Source: an uncultured Prevotellaceae bacterium
GTDB lineage: Bacteria; Bacteroidota; Bacteroidia; Bacteroidales; Bacteroidaceae
Length of the DNA stretch: 64,000 nucleotides
Assembly (NCBI GenBank): GCA_947176895.1
Contig: CAMWSK010000001.1
Coordinates: forward strand, 62,001 to 126,000
Direction: 5' to 3'
In this document: positions 1-7,835 of the stretch, one piece after another
Layout of the letters: each line of letters starts with the position of its first letter
Numbering within the stretch: the stretch's first letter is position 1
The notes under the pieces: model-generated
Told to the model about the DNA's origin: nothing
What the model saw: only the letters and a program-made list of their open reading frames with translations
The model's database searches: none
Made by a program: the position numbers and the translations under genes

Positions 1-1
1 C

Positions 2-436
2 CATGTGATGGACATCCCCACCCTCTACCACGCCTGTACGGGTCCCGACCAGTGGTGCACGATACGCCTAAGTCTAAACGGGAAACAGCTTCTCTTTGAA
101 AGTCTCATCGAGAGCGACACGGAAAACCTGACGGCAAACGTGGGCTACACGCGTTTTCACATCGAGCGCGGCCTCATCATCGGCCTACCGTCGTTGGCCG
201 AACCCTTGGCCGATGCACCCGTAGTCACCTGTTACGACATCGCCTGTCCCAACTGCCTGGACGATGCCATCAGCAAGAATCTCACGATTCAAGAGAACGG
301 AAAAGCCAAATGCTCGCGGTGCAACCGCACCTACGACCTCAGTAACCAAGGAATCGTTTCGGAAGGAGAACGAGGAAAAACGCTGGAACGCTACCGCGTA
401 AACTACAACGGCAACACACTGATTGTAGATAACTAA
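2..436 (+). CDS. Ferredoxin/Rieske-like secreted protein, C-terminal part (5' end outside window)
   Basis: About 143 residues are visible. A small C-terminal module carries two CxxC pairs (ACPNC and CSRC) about 25 residues apart, followed by a tail ending in YRVNYNGNTLIVDN. This arrangement resembles the small Bacteroidales lipoproteins annotated as nitrite reductase/ring-hydroxylating ferredoxin subunit, in which the pairs probably bind a metal or Fe-S centre. Those proteins normally begin with a lipoprotein signal, which is missing here. The frame is open to the first base, so the true start probably lies upstream, although GTG at 5 or ATG at 8 are possible. Function is unknown; the family match is by recognition of the tail and cysteine pattern only. 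Confidence 0.6.
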   Translation, partial: HVMDIPTLYHACTGPDQWCTIRLSLNGKQLLFESLIESDTENLTANVGYTRFHIERGLIIGLPSLAEPLADAPVVTCYDIACPNCLDDAISKNLTIQENGKAKCSRCNRTYDLSNQGIVSEGERGKTLERYRVNYNGNTLIVDN

Positions 437-455
437 TGAAAAAAACGCAGAGATT

Positions 456-487
456 TTTGGCAGAAAAGATAAAAACACTTACCTTTG
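456..487 (+). promoter_or_regulatory. Promoter of tRNA-Leu
   Basis: TTTG at 456-459, a 20-nt spacer and TACCTTTG at 480-487 exactly fit the Bacteroidetes sigma-A consensus. The tRNA begins 13 nt after the -7 box. Confidence 0.8.
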
Positions 488-500
488 CACTCGGTAACAA

Positions 501-582
501 GCCCAGATGGCGGAATCGGTAGACGCGCTGGTCTCAAACACCAGTAGGGAAACCTGTGCCGGTTCGACCCCGGCTCTGGGTA
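501..582 (+). tRNA. tRNA-Leu (anticodon CAA)
   Basis: The acceptor stem 501-507 pairs with 575-581 (one G-U), followed by discriminator A582. The anticodon stem 528-532/540-544 encloses the loop CTCAAAC with anticodon CAA at 535-537. A long variable arm and the T-loop GGTTCGACCCC at 561-571 fit a class II leucine tRNA. The 3' CCA is not encoded. It has its own promoter upstream and a strong terminator just downstream, so it is a single-gene transcription unit. Confidence 0.95.
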
Positions 583-587
583 CGGAA

Positions 588-632
588 AGGACGGTTAAGA
601 TGCCTGATCAGGGCACTTGACCGTCTTTCTTG
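588..632 (+). terminator. Intrinsic terminator after tRNA-Leu
   Basis: Stem GACGGTTAAG...TGCC (590-604) pairs with GGCACTTGACCGTC (612-625), with one G-U pair and a bulged A. It is followed by TTTCTTGTTT. Confidence 0.8.
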
Positions 633-651
633 TTTATAAACATCTATAACC

Positions 652-2217
652 ATGAACATCAAAACCTCTCTTCTTTCACTATTGTGCTGCGTTTCCGTTG
701 CACAAGTTCCGGCTCAGACACAAAATCTTCCGGATGATGCCGTACATCCTGACTGGCAAAGCGAAATCCCACGCGTGGTATATCCCGACCAAGACTTGGT
801 ACAACTTTACGAAAAGACTTGGGAGATTGCTGCCGGCCGCGTACGCAAAGGACCCGAAGGCATGGCGGCTTCGCCGTATCTTGACGAGAACTGCTACGAA
901 GACCAGATATGGATATGGGACGGATGCTTCATGGTTCTCTTCTCAAAGTACGCGCCCAAAGCCTACCCGGGCAAGGAGACGCTGATGAACTACTACGTGC
1001 CCATCCATGACCACGTGCGCACGCCGCTGCTCATCCATTGGCGCGACAACCCGCCACTCTTCTCTTGGGTGGAATACGAGAACTACCGCTTTACCGGCGA
1101 CCGAGATCATTTGAACAAAGTGCTCTATGACAAACAATACCTGCAAAAGCACTTTGTCTACTTCGACACGATTCCGCAAGGCGACATCAACACCGATGTC
1201 TCTCCCTACGGCAACCCCATCCACCGAGGCGTGGTACACGACAACGAGGGACGCATCAGCGGTTACACATGGCATGGCTGTTCCAGCGGCATGGACAACA
1301 CGCCGCGAGGCCGTGATGCGGGCGGTTGGAACAAGGTGATGTGGGTGGACGCCATCAGTCAGCAGGCTCTCTCGGCTTTGAAAATATCAGAGTTGTTCCG
1401 CGCCACAGGAGACAAGAAGCAGGCCAAAGAATGGCAGCAAAAGTATGAAGAGCTGAAGCGCACGGTGAACGAACGTTATTGGGACGAGCAGGACGGCTAC
1501 TATTATGACATCAGCGTGGAGGATGGGAAACCCTGCCGCATCATGACCCCGGCCTCGTTCTGGGCCATGCTGGCGGGCATACCTTCCCGTGAGCAGGCCG
1601 ATCGCATGGTTGAATACCTGAAAAACGAGGACTTCCTGGGTGGCGAGCGCCCATGGGTGACGCTCTCACGCAAAGACAAGGACCACAACCATGCCAGCGG
1701 CGACTACTGGCGCGGCGGCATCTGGCTGCCCACCACCTACATGGGCACCAAGGCCTTGGAGAAGTATGGTTATTATGATTTGGCCGACGAGCTGGCCGAG
1801 CGGGTGGTGAGGCTGCAATTGCGCACCTACCAGTCTGTGGAGCCGCACACCATTTGGGAGTGTTACAGCCCCTCGGCCGACAGTCCCTCCACCGAGCACG
1901 GTCACAGGGCGCGTCCCGACTTCTGCGGATGGTCTGCCCTCGGCCCCATCTCGCTGTTCATCGAGAACATCATGGGATTCCGCCGTGCGGATGCCCTCAC
2001 CCGCACCGTCACCTGGTCGCTGAAAGCCAAGAACGGCACACACGGCCTCCGCAATTTCCACTTCGGAGACATCACCACGGACGTCATCTACAATGCTGAG
2101 ACCGGCTGCATCGAAACCACATCCGACAAGCCCTACCGCCTGGATGTCAACGGCAAGAAAATCCGGGTGAAGAGCGGCAGGCACACCTATCCCCTACCCT
2201 CGAAATACGTGCGCTGA
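652..2217 (+). CDS. Exported GH63/GH37-like (alpha/alpha)6-barrel glycosidase
   Basis: 521 residues with an N-terminal signal peptide (about residues 1-22, ending near VPAQTQ). The body reads as an (alpha/alpha)6-barrel glycosidase of the trehalase / GH63 / mannosylglycerate-hydrolase-like group. Visible motifs are IWIWDGCFM near residue 90, GGWNKVMWVDA, ERYWDEQDGYYYD, GGIWLPTTYMG and, near the C terminus, TIWECYSP followed by GHRARPDFCGWSALGP. It should act in the periplasm or outside the cell on an oligosaccharide. The exact linkage cannot be read from the sequence, and no transporter or other polysaccharide-utilisation gene lies beside it. It stands alone between the tRNA terminator and a 27-bp hairpin terminator, so it is probably monocistronic. 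Confidence 0.8.
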   Translation: MNIKTSLLSLLCCVSVAQVPAQTQNLPDDAVHPDWQSEIPRVVYPDQDLVQLYEKTWEIAAGRVRKGPEGMAASPYLDENCYEDQIWIWDGCFMVLFSKYAPKAYPGKETLMNYYVPIHDHVRTPLLIHWRDNPPLFSWVEYENYRFTGDRDHLNKVLYDKQYLQKHFVYFDTIPQGDINTDVSPYGNPIHRGVVHDNEGRISGYTWHGCSSGMDNTPRGRDAGGWNKVMWVDAISQQALSALKISELFRATGDKKQAKEWQQKYEELKRTVNERYWDEQDGYYYDISVEDGKPCRIMTPASFWAMLAGIPSREQADRMVEYLKNEDFLGGERPWVTLSRKDKDHNHASGDYWRGGIWLPTTYMGTKALEKYGYYDLADELAERVVRLQLRTYQSVEPHTIWECYSPSADSPSTEHGHRARPDFCGWSALGPISLFIENIMGFRRADALTRTVTWSLKAKNGTHGLRNFHFGDITTDVIYNAETGCIETTSDKPYRLDVNGKKIRVKSGRHTYPLPSKYVR

Positions 2218-2237
2218 GCATCATAGCAAGAGGCTGT

Positions 2238-2298
2238 CAAAATAAACTGCACTCCAAAAGTTAGATACAAAAACTTTTGGAGTGCAGTTTATTTTGAC
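2238..2298. terminator. Perfect 27-bp palindrome, bidirectional terminator
   Basis: A 27-nt left arm at 2238-2264 is exactly complementary to 2272-2298, around a 7-nt loop. It separates two convergent genes. A/T-rich outer arms supply the U-tract in both directions. The inner sequence (GCACTCCAAAAGTTAGA) resembles ends of IS3-family elements. Confidence 0.75.
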
Positions 2299-2315
2299 TC
2301 AGTTTTTTCCTTAAT

Positions 2316-3269
2316 TTACCTTCTAATCAACTTGATTGTGGATTCGGTCTGTACGCCGTTTCTCTTGTGTTTAACGACAAGTACCCCTTTGTAATTCATC
2401 CGATTGATTTCAGACAGATTGGTAAACGTTCCCAACTTCACGCCATCCATGCGATATGCCTCATATACATCGTGATTGGCGGACGTTGAAGGGATAGCTG
2501 TGGTGCCATGGTCTTTTGTCGGAAAAGATGAAACGATGCCGTAAGGCTGCAACTCTACCGTATATGTGTCTTTCCCATAATCGTTTTCGACCTCAAAGTC
2601 AATCCACGCATAATAGGGAGCGGTTATGTGGCCTGCAACGCCATAAGCTATATTGGGCTCCCGAAGAATACTTGATTTCAGAATGGAACTGTATTCCTCT
2701 TCCACGGAAACATACACTTTATCTGCTCCATGGTACACGATCTTGTAGTGTGCATCATAGGATGCGTAGGGGGCGTTGTCAACGATTTTTTCGATGACGA
2801 CAGACTCGATAAAGGGCTTTAGCTCGAAATAAATCTTAAAGGGTTTCGTCTCGTGCTTTACGCCATCCGACATATACGAAAAGAACAAAGCCCCTTCAAC
2901 CTCTCCATCATCCGTTATTTCGTAGCGGCTTTCATCGGAAACCGGTTCAACGGTACACGAATGATTGTTGTCCGGCAGCACAATCGTTTGCGATGTGCCA
3001 TCCGCCAAGGGAAGGACAAGCCTCCATTCCGGATTCTGTATGGCAACGCCGTCCTCCTTGATGTGGAAATCATGAGACAAATAGGCTGATGCCCGTCCCG
3101 TGTCCGACACATCATCACCGGCATTTTCTATTGAAAGTGGAGATGACATCGTGTCTTGAGCCTGCGCATGTAAGAGTATGTTTGTGAACAACAATCCGCA
3201 TACGACAACAACTTTCCTGACAAAGCTATAAAATTTTCCTGTTTTCACATTTTCATGCACCATAATCAT
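2316..3269 (-). CDS. Secreted protein of unknown function
   Basis: 317 residues. A hydrophobic signal segment (about residues 18-36, VVVVCGLLFTNILLHAQAQ) precedes a beta-rich body without a motif I recognise. The last 50 residues, VYEAYRMDGVKLG... to ...TIKLIRR, look like a short Ig-like or sorting tail of the kind ending many Bacteroidales secreted proteins, but match to a T9SS domain is weak. A box reading TAACTTTG on the minus strand (3276-3283) ends 6 nt before the first ATG, so a leaderless message from this ATG is likely; ATG at codon 3 is the alternative. Base composition is less GC-rich than that of the neighbours. I do not recognise the protein and assign no function. Confidence 0.6.
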   Translation of the reverse strand: MIMVHENVKTGKFYSFVRKVVVVCGLLFTNILLHAQAQDTMSSPLSIENAGDDVSDTGRASAYLSHDFHIKEDGVAIQNPEWRLVLPLADGTSQTIVLPDNNHSCTVEPVSDESRYEITDDGEVEGALFFSYMSDGVKHETKPFKIYFELKPFIESVVIEKIVDNAPYASYDAHYKIVYHGADKVYVSVEEEYSSILKSSILREPNIAYGVAGHITAPYYAWIDFEVENDYGKDTYTVELQPYGIVSSFPTKDHGTTAIPSTSANHDVYEAYRMDGVKLGTFTNLSEINRMNYKGVLVVKHKRNGVQTESTIKLIRR

Positions 3270-3363
3270 TTAAGACAAAGTTACAGAATTATTTTGTTTG
3301 GGTGATGATTTCCGCAAGTTTTTTGATACCATGATAGAAAAATCTACATCGGAATCAAAGAAA

Positions 3364-3397
3364 AAGAGGTTGCATCCTTTTAAGGGTGCAACCTCTT
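3364..3397 (-). terminator. Terminator of rubrerythrin gene
   Basis: AAGAGGTTGCATCC pairs with GGGTGCAACCTCTT around a short TTTTAA loop. On the minus strand it is followed by TTTCTTTG. Confidence 0.8.
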
Positions 3398-3419
3398 GTC
3401 TATTTATCTTATACAGGGC

Positions 3420-3989
3420 TTACTTCTTGAAGTAGCGGTTGAAGAGGCCTTGGAAGCCGGCGCCGTGACGAGCCTCGTCCTTCGCCATCTCGTGAACGCT
3501 GTCGTGGATGGCATCCAGGTTCAGCTGCTTGGCAGCCTTGGCAATCTCCATCTTGCCCTCGCAGGCGCCCTGCTCGGCCATCATGCGCTTCTCCAGGTTC
3601 GTCTTCGTGTTCCAAACCACCTCGCCCAACATCTCGGCGAAACGGCTGGCGTGGTCGGCCTCCTCCAGGGCGTAGCGCTTGAAGGCCTCGGCAATCTCGG
3701 GATAGCCCTCGCGGTCGGCCTGGCGGCTCATGGCCAGGTACATGCCCACCTCGGTGCACTCACCCATGAAGTGGTCGTGCAGGCCCTGGCGCACGAAGTC
3801 TCCCTGCTCGCCCTCGGGAATGCTGTTGGCGATGCCCAACTCATGCTCGGTGACGAAGGTCAGGCCGGCCTCCTCGTCCATCAGTTTGAACTTGCTGCCG
3901 GGTACGCCGCACTGGGGGCAGCGCTCGGGAGCCGTTTCACCTTCATGTACATATCCGCAAACGGGGCAAATCCATTTCTTTGTTGTCAT
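3420..3989 (-). CDS. rbr: Reverse rubrerythrin (rubredoxin domain first)
   Basis: 189 residues. The N terminus is a rubredoxin-type iron site with C8, C11, C24 and C27 ([10 protein letters not shown]...CPQCG). It is followed by a four-helix diiron domain with the paired motifs ...E-EADH (EEADHASR) and ...E-ARH (DEARHGAG). This order is the reverse of classical rubrerythrin, in which the rubredoxin follows the diiron domain. The family reduces hydrogen peroxide (NADH peroxidase in anaerobes) in the cytoplasm and protects against oxygen exposure. The gene is transcribed alone: a TATCTTTG box on the minus strand lies at 4035-4042 and a clean terminator follows the stop. Confidence 0.92.
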   Translation of the reverse strand: MTTKKWICPVCGYVHEGETAPERCPQCGVPGSKFKLMDEEAGLTFVTEHELGIANSIPEGEQGDFVRQGLHDHFMGECTEVGMYLAMSRQADREGYPEIAEAFKRYALEEADHASRFAEMLGEVVWNTKTNLEKRMMAEQGACEGKMEIAKAAKQLNLDAIHDSVHEMAKDEARHGAGFQGLFNRYFKK

Positions 3990-4034
3990 AGTCGTAATCT
4001 TTAATTGGTTAGTGTTTTTGTTTTATTTCTGAAG

Positions 4035-4042
4035 CAAAGATA
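4035..4042 (-). promoter_or_regulatory. -7 box of rubrerythrin promoter
   Basis: Minus-strand TATCTTTG about 45 nt upstream of the rubrerythrin start. No good TTTG -33 element is visible. Confidence 0.55.
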
Positions 4043-4153
4043 GAACAAAAGCCACTACTTTGCAAGCGTTTTTTCGGGATATTTTTCCTGTTTTCCCGAA
4101 TGGACAACTCCTTTTCCCAAATGTACCATTCAAGCCTCGGAACGTACCGATAG

Positions 4154-4234
4154 AAACATGAGAATGTTTGAAATAAAACATCAACACGTTTTTCAAAAAC
4201 ATCCTCATGTTTTTTGAAAACATGTTCATGTTTC
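4154..4234. repeat. 21-bp palindrome array, locus 1 (4 units)
   Basis: Four imperfect palindromes of the form AAAACATG-NN-CATGTTTT are centred at 4161.5, 4183.5, 4204.5 and 4225.5, spaced 22, 21 and 21 bp. This fills most of the 314-bp divergent gap between rubrerythrin (3989) and the flavoprotein (4304). The right edge runs into TTTCATCGG, which resembles the inner part of the right terminal repeat of the MITE copies at 13.6 and 61.6 kb. Confidence 0.8.
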
Positions 4235-4291
4235 ATCGGCTACATCGCGATGAATTTCGGACAGCCGGACCAGAATCTCACAGATAAGCCT

Positions 4292-4299
4292 TATCTTTG
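4292..4299 (+). promoter_or_regulatory. -7 box directly in front of the flavoprotein ATG
   Basis: TATCTTTG ends 4 nt before ATG 4304. The message is therefore probably leaderless, which also decides the start codon. Confidence 0.65.
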
Positions 4300-4303
4300 C
4301 CCC

Positions 4304-5539
4304 ATGAAAGTGATTATTGTGGGTGCGGGAGCCGCCGGGTGCTTTGCCGCCATTGAACTGAAACGATGCCGTCCGGATGCCGAGGTTGTGGTGCTGGAGA
4401 GCGGACAACGGGCGCTGGCCAAGGTGATGATTACGGGCGGAGGCCGCTGCAACCTGACCAACAGCTTCCGGGGCGTGACCTCCCCGGAGCGCGTCTATCC
4501 CCGAGGCCACCGGCTGATGAAACGGCTGTTCCACCGGTTTGGTCCCGAGGCTACCCGCCAATGGTGGGAGCAGGAGGGAGTGCGGCTGGTGACGCAAGAG
4601 GACGAGTGTGTGTTTCCGCGTTCGCAGCGGGCAGGCGAAGTGGTGGAGACACTGCTGCGCGGGATGCAGGAGGCGGGCGCTTCCTTAATATGTCGCGCGC
4701 GCGTGGAGTCCATAAGGCAGACGACCGAAGGCGAGGCGGGCGGCAGATGGGAGCCGGTCACGGCCGACGGACGCACGTGGAGAGCCGACTGCGTATTGGT
4801 AAGCGTGGGCGGGAAACTCGGCGAATTGGGCAAAAGCCTGGAAGCGCAGGGCGTGAAGATGGAGGCGCCGGTGCCCTCGCTGTTCAGTTTTTGCCTGCCC
4901 GGATGCCCAATCACCAAGCTGCCCGGCCTGGTGGTGGAGCACGCTGCCGTGGGCATCGCCGGCACGAAATTCGCATCGCAGGGCGCCCTGCTCCTCACAC
5001 ACTGGGGCGTAAGCGGGCCCGCCGTGCTGAAATTATCCTCGTTGGCTGCGCGTTGGCTGGCGGAGGCGGGCTATGAATGCCGGCTGAGCATCAACTGGCT
5101 GGCCGGATATTCCGAGGGCGAAGTGCGCGAATTGTTGCTCGACCTCAAGGCGGGCAACCCGCAGAAACAGCTGGTGAGCGTGCACCCCTCTGAACTGCAG
5201 GGCCGTCTGTGGCAGGCGATTCTGCTGCAAAGCGGCCTCGCCCCGGAGCAACGGTGGTGCGAGCTGACGGCCAAGGGCATGAACAAGCTGGTGACAGAAC
5301 TGACGGCAAGCACCTATGCGATGGACGGAAAAAACCGCTTCAAAGAGGAGTTCGTGACCTGCGGAGGCGTCGCCTTGGGCCAGCTCGACGGAAACACCCT
5401 GGAACACAAGACACTCTCCGGCCTGTTCTTCGCCGGCGAAGCCATGGACGTGGATGCCGTCACGGGCGGTTTCAACCTGCAGGCGGCATGGACCACCGGG
5501 TGGGTGGCGGCACAAAGCATCGCCGAAAAGTTTCCATGA
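4304..5539 (+). CDS. BaiN/HI0933-type FAD-dependent oxidoreductase
   Basis: 411 residues from ATG 4304; an in-frame extension back to 4214 runs through repeat DNA and is unlikely to be translated. The N terminus MKVIIVGAGAAG is a Rossmann dinucleotide-binding motif. It is followed by TGGGRCNLTN, characteristic of the HI0933/BaiN flavoprotein family, and the C-terminal FAD segment GLFFAGEAMDVDAVTGGFNLQAAW. Members are cytoplasmic flavoproteins annotated as NAD(P)/FAD-dependent oxidoreductases; the physiological substrate is unknown for most, despite the link of one member to bile-acid dehydroxylation. The gene is alone on its strand, with the GT cluster starting from its own promoter downstream. 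Confidence 0.88.
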   Translation: MKVIIVGAGAAGCFAAIELKRCRPDAEVVVLESGQRALAKVMITGGGRCNLTNSFRGVTSPERVYPRGHRLMKRLFHRFGPEATRQWWEQEGVRLVTQEDECVFPRSQRAGEVVETLLRGMQEAGASLICRARVESIRQTTEGEAGGRWEPVTADGRTWRADCVLVSVGGKLGELGKSLEAQGVKMEAPVPSLFSFCLPGCPITKLPGLVVEHAAVGIAGTKFASQGALLLTHWGVSGPAVLKLSSLAARWLAEAGYECRLSINWLAGYSEGEVRELLLDLKAGNPQKQLVSVHPSELQGRLWQAILLQSGLAPEQRWCELTAKGMNKLVTELTASTYAMDGKNRFKEEFVTCGGVALGQLDGNTLEHKTLSGLFFAGEAMDVDAVTGGFNLQAAWTTGWVAAQSIAEKFP

Positions 5540-5546
5540 CTTCGTC

Positions 5547-5577
5547 TTTGACATATGGTTACCTTTCCCTATCTTTG
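5547..5577 (+). promoter_or_regulatory. Promoter of glycosyltransferase cluster
   Basis: TTTG at 5547-5550, 19-nt spacer and TATCTTTG at 5570-5577. The first GT starts 42 nt downstream. Confidence 0.75.
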
Positions 5578-5619
5578 TAAGGGAAAAGAATGGTTTAACC
5601 CCCAAACAAGTCGCTGCCT

Positions 5620-6585
5620 ATGAACCGGGAAAAAGAAATCGCCCCCGTGGCTATGTTTGTCTACAACCGAACAGCCAACGCCCGCCGGACGCTGGAGGCG
5701 TTGCTGCGCAACACGCTGGCCCCGAGGACCGACCTGTATGTGTTCAGCGACGGGGGACGGGACGAAAAATCGTGGAAGCAGGTGAACGCCCTCAGACGTA
5801 TGCTGAAAGAGGAACAGGAGAAAGTGCAGAACCACGGATTGCTTCGCTCGATGACCATCGTGGAACGCGAGCGGAACATCTACCTGGAAGAAAACATCCT
5901 GCAGGGCATTGCCCAAGTGATGCGGGACAATGACCGGATCGTCGTGCTGGAAGACGACATCGTCACGGGCCCTTACTTTCTGGAGTGGATGAATCAGGGA
6001 CTCGACCTGTACGAAGACAACCCTCGGGTGATGCACATCTCGGGCTTCACCCACCTGGACCTGCCCGGGGGTGTGGAGGGGAACGGTTTTTATTTCACGC
6101 CCCACATGGGCGGCTGGGGATGGGCCACCTGGCGCGACAAATGGCAGGCACACTTCCGGCACTTCGAGAGCCGCGAACAGGCGTTGGCCACACTCACACC
6201 GCAGCAAATCAAGGAAATCGAATACGACGGCGAGTTTCCCTGCCTGAAGTTTCTTGACGCAAACCCCATCCCCTGGGATGTCTGCTGGGAGATAGCCATC
6301 AAACGCGTGGGCGGACTGTGCCTCACCCCTTGCCGCACACTGGTGAAGAACATCGGGCTGTACAACGGCACCCACTTCTTCAGCAGCCGCCTGATCCAAC
6401 GTTTTTCTTTCGACCGTCCCGCCGTGACCACGCCCATAAGAGTCGTACCCGTGGAGAACGTGCAGCCGACCCTGTGGGTGGAGAAGGACTTCAAACAAGC
6501 CGTGCATCATTGGGGCATCGTGTACACGCCTTTGGGAAAGATTATCCGCCGGGCATACCTGTTTATAAAAGGAAAGGGAAAATAA
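5620..6585 (+). CDS. GT-A fold (GT2-like) glycosyltransferase
   Basis: 321 residues, no signal peptide. The N terminus VAMFVYNRTANARRTLEALL and the acidic metal-binding motif VVLEDDIVTGPYFL (about residues 108-121) mark a GT-A glycosyltransferase domain. A downstream GGWGWATWRDKW block is common in Bacteroidales sugar transferases next to capsule and LPS loci. It presumably transfers an activated sugar on the cytoplasmic side of the membrane. The stop overlaps the start of the next gene (TAATG), so the three GT genes form one operon driven by the promoter at 5547-5577. Donor and acceptor cannot be inferred. Confidence 0.82.
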   Translation: MNREKEIAPVAMFVYNRTANARRTLEALLRNTLAPRTDLYVFSDGGRDEKSWKQVNALRRMLKEEQEKVQNHGLLRSMTIVERERNIYLEENILQGIAQVMRDNDRIVVLEDDIVTGPYFLEWMNQGLDLYEDNPRVMHISGFTHLDLPGGVEGNGFYFTPHMGGWGWATWRDKWQAHFRHFESREQALATLTPQQIKEIEYDGEFPCLKFLDANPIPWDVCWEIAIKRVGGLCLTPCRTLVKNIGLYNGTHFFSSRLIQRFSFDRPAVTTPIRVVPVENVQPTLWVEKDFKQAVHHWGIVYTPLGKIIRRAYLFIKGKGK

Positions 6586-7835
6586 TGAAAGTGCTGATTG
6601 TGAACGCCAGCGAACGCATCGGGGGTGCAGCCATAGCGGCACGCCGGCTGGCCATAGCCCTGAGGAAGCAGGGACACGATGTGACCATGCTGGTGGGCGA
6701 CAAGCAGGGCGAAGAGCCTTGGGTCGTGCAGGCGGCCCCCCTATGGCAACTGAAACTCAACAAAACCGTCGAACGCGGGCGCATCTTCGCACTCAACCGT
6801 TTCAGCAAGGAAGGCCTGTGGGACATTGACATCGCCGGAGACGGCGTGGACATCACCCCGCTGCAGGTGTTCAAAGAGGCCGACGTGGTGCATCTGCATT
6901 GGGTGAACCAAGGCTTTCTGAGTGGAAAAAGCATCCTGAAAATCATGCAGAGCGGCAAACGCATCGTGTGGACCATGCACGACATGTGGCCCTTCACCGG
7001 CATCTGCCACCACGCGGGAGAGTGCAGACGGCATAGGAAGGAGTGCGGCGAATGCCCGCTGCTGCGCCTGCCGAAGGCTGACGATATGAGCCGACAACTG
7101 GTGGAACAGAAGCGGGAATGGTATGGAGAAACCGCAAGACTCAGCTTCGTGGCATGCAGCCACTGGCTGGAAGAGCTGGCACAACAAAGCTCTCTGCTGA
7201 GGGACCGGCACGTGACGTGCATCCCCAACCCCATCGACACGCACACCTTCTGCCCGGGCGATAAAATCGAAGCCCGAAAGAAACTGGGGCTGCCCCTGAA
7301 GACGCATCTGGTGCTCTTCGCCAGCATGAAGGTGACCGACGAGCGAAAGGGAGTAAACTATCTGCTGGAAACGGCCCGCCTGCTGAAGAAGAAATACAAG
7401 CAGGACGACAGCAACCTGGCTTTCGTGGCCATGGGGCAACATGCCGAACGGCTGCAGGAACGGATACAGTTTCCCGTCTATTCCTTGGGATATGTGAGCG
7501 ACATGCAGCAAATAGCCACGGTCTACCGTGCCGTGGATTTGTTCGTCACCCCCTCCCTATACGAGAATCTGCCCAACACCATCGTGGAGGCAATGGCCTG
7601 CGGCACGCCCTGTGTGGGGTTCCGCACTGGCGGCATCCCCGAGATGATCGACCACCTGGCCAACGGCTATGTGGCCAACTACAAGGACAGCGATGACCTG
7701 GCCCAAGGCATCCTGCACACGCTCTCCCATCCCGGCATGGGCGATGCCGCCGAACATTATGCCCAATATATGTATGACGAGGCCCGCGTGGCCCGACAAT
7801 ATGCCGAAATCTATCGGCTAATGCCCGAGAACTAA
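6585..7835 (+). CDS. GT4-family glycosyltransferase
   Basis: 416 residues from ATG 6585, which overlaps the upstream TAA by one base; a longer reading frame back to 6318 lies inside the previous gene and is rejected. The N terminus MKVLIVNASERIGGAAIAARRLAIALRKQG is the first Rossmann strand and loop of GT-B enzymes. The C-terminal SLYENLPNTIVEAMACGTPCVGFRTGG is the typical GT4 nucleotide-sugar motif (E-x7-E). A Cys-rich stretch (CHHAGECRRHRKECGECPLL, about residues 137-156) is common in the wcaL/colanic-type subgroup. It is the middle gene of the three-GT operon. Confidence 0.88.
   Translation: MKVLIVNASERIGGAAIAARRLAIALRKQGHDVTMLVGDKQGEEPWVVQAAPLWQLKLNKTVERGRIFALNRFSKEGLWDIDIAGDGVDITPLQVFKEADVVHLHWVNQGFLSGKSILKIMQSGKRIVWTMHDMWPFTGICHHAGECRRHRKECGECPLLRLPKADDMSRQLVEQKREWYGETARLSFVACSHWLEELAQQSSLLRDRHVTCIPNPIDTHTFCPGDKIEARKKLGLPLKTHLVLFASMKVTDERKGVNYLLETARLLKKKYKQDDSNLAFVAMGQHAERLQERIQFPVYSLGYVSDMQQIATVYRAVDLFVTPSLYENLPNTIVEAMACGTPCVGFRTGGIPEMIDHLANGYVANYKDSDDLAQGILHTLSHPGMGDAAEHYAQYMYDEARVARQYAEIYRLMPEN

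Noticed and set aside
4214-4303. 30-codon extension of the flavoprotein
   Set aside because: It lies in the palindrome array and upstream of the -7 box. The Rossmann motif starts right after ATG 4304.
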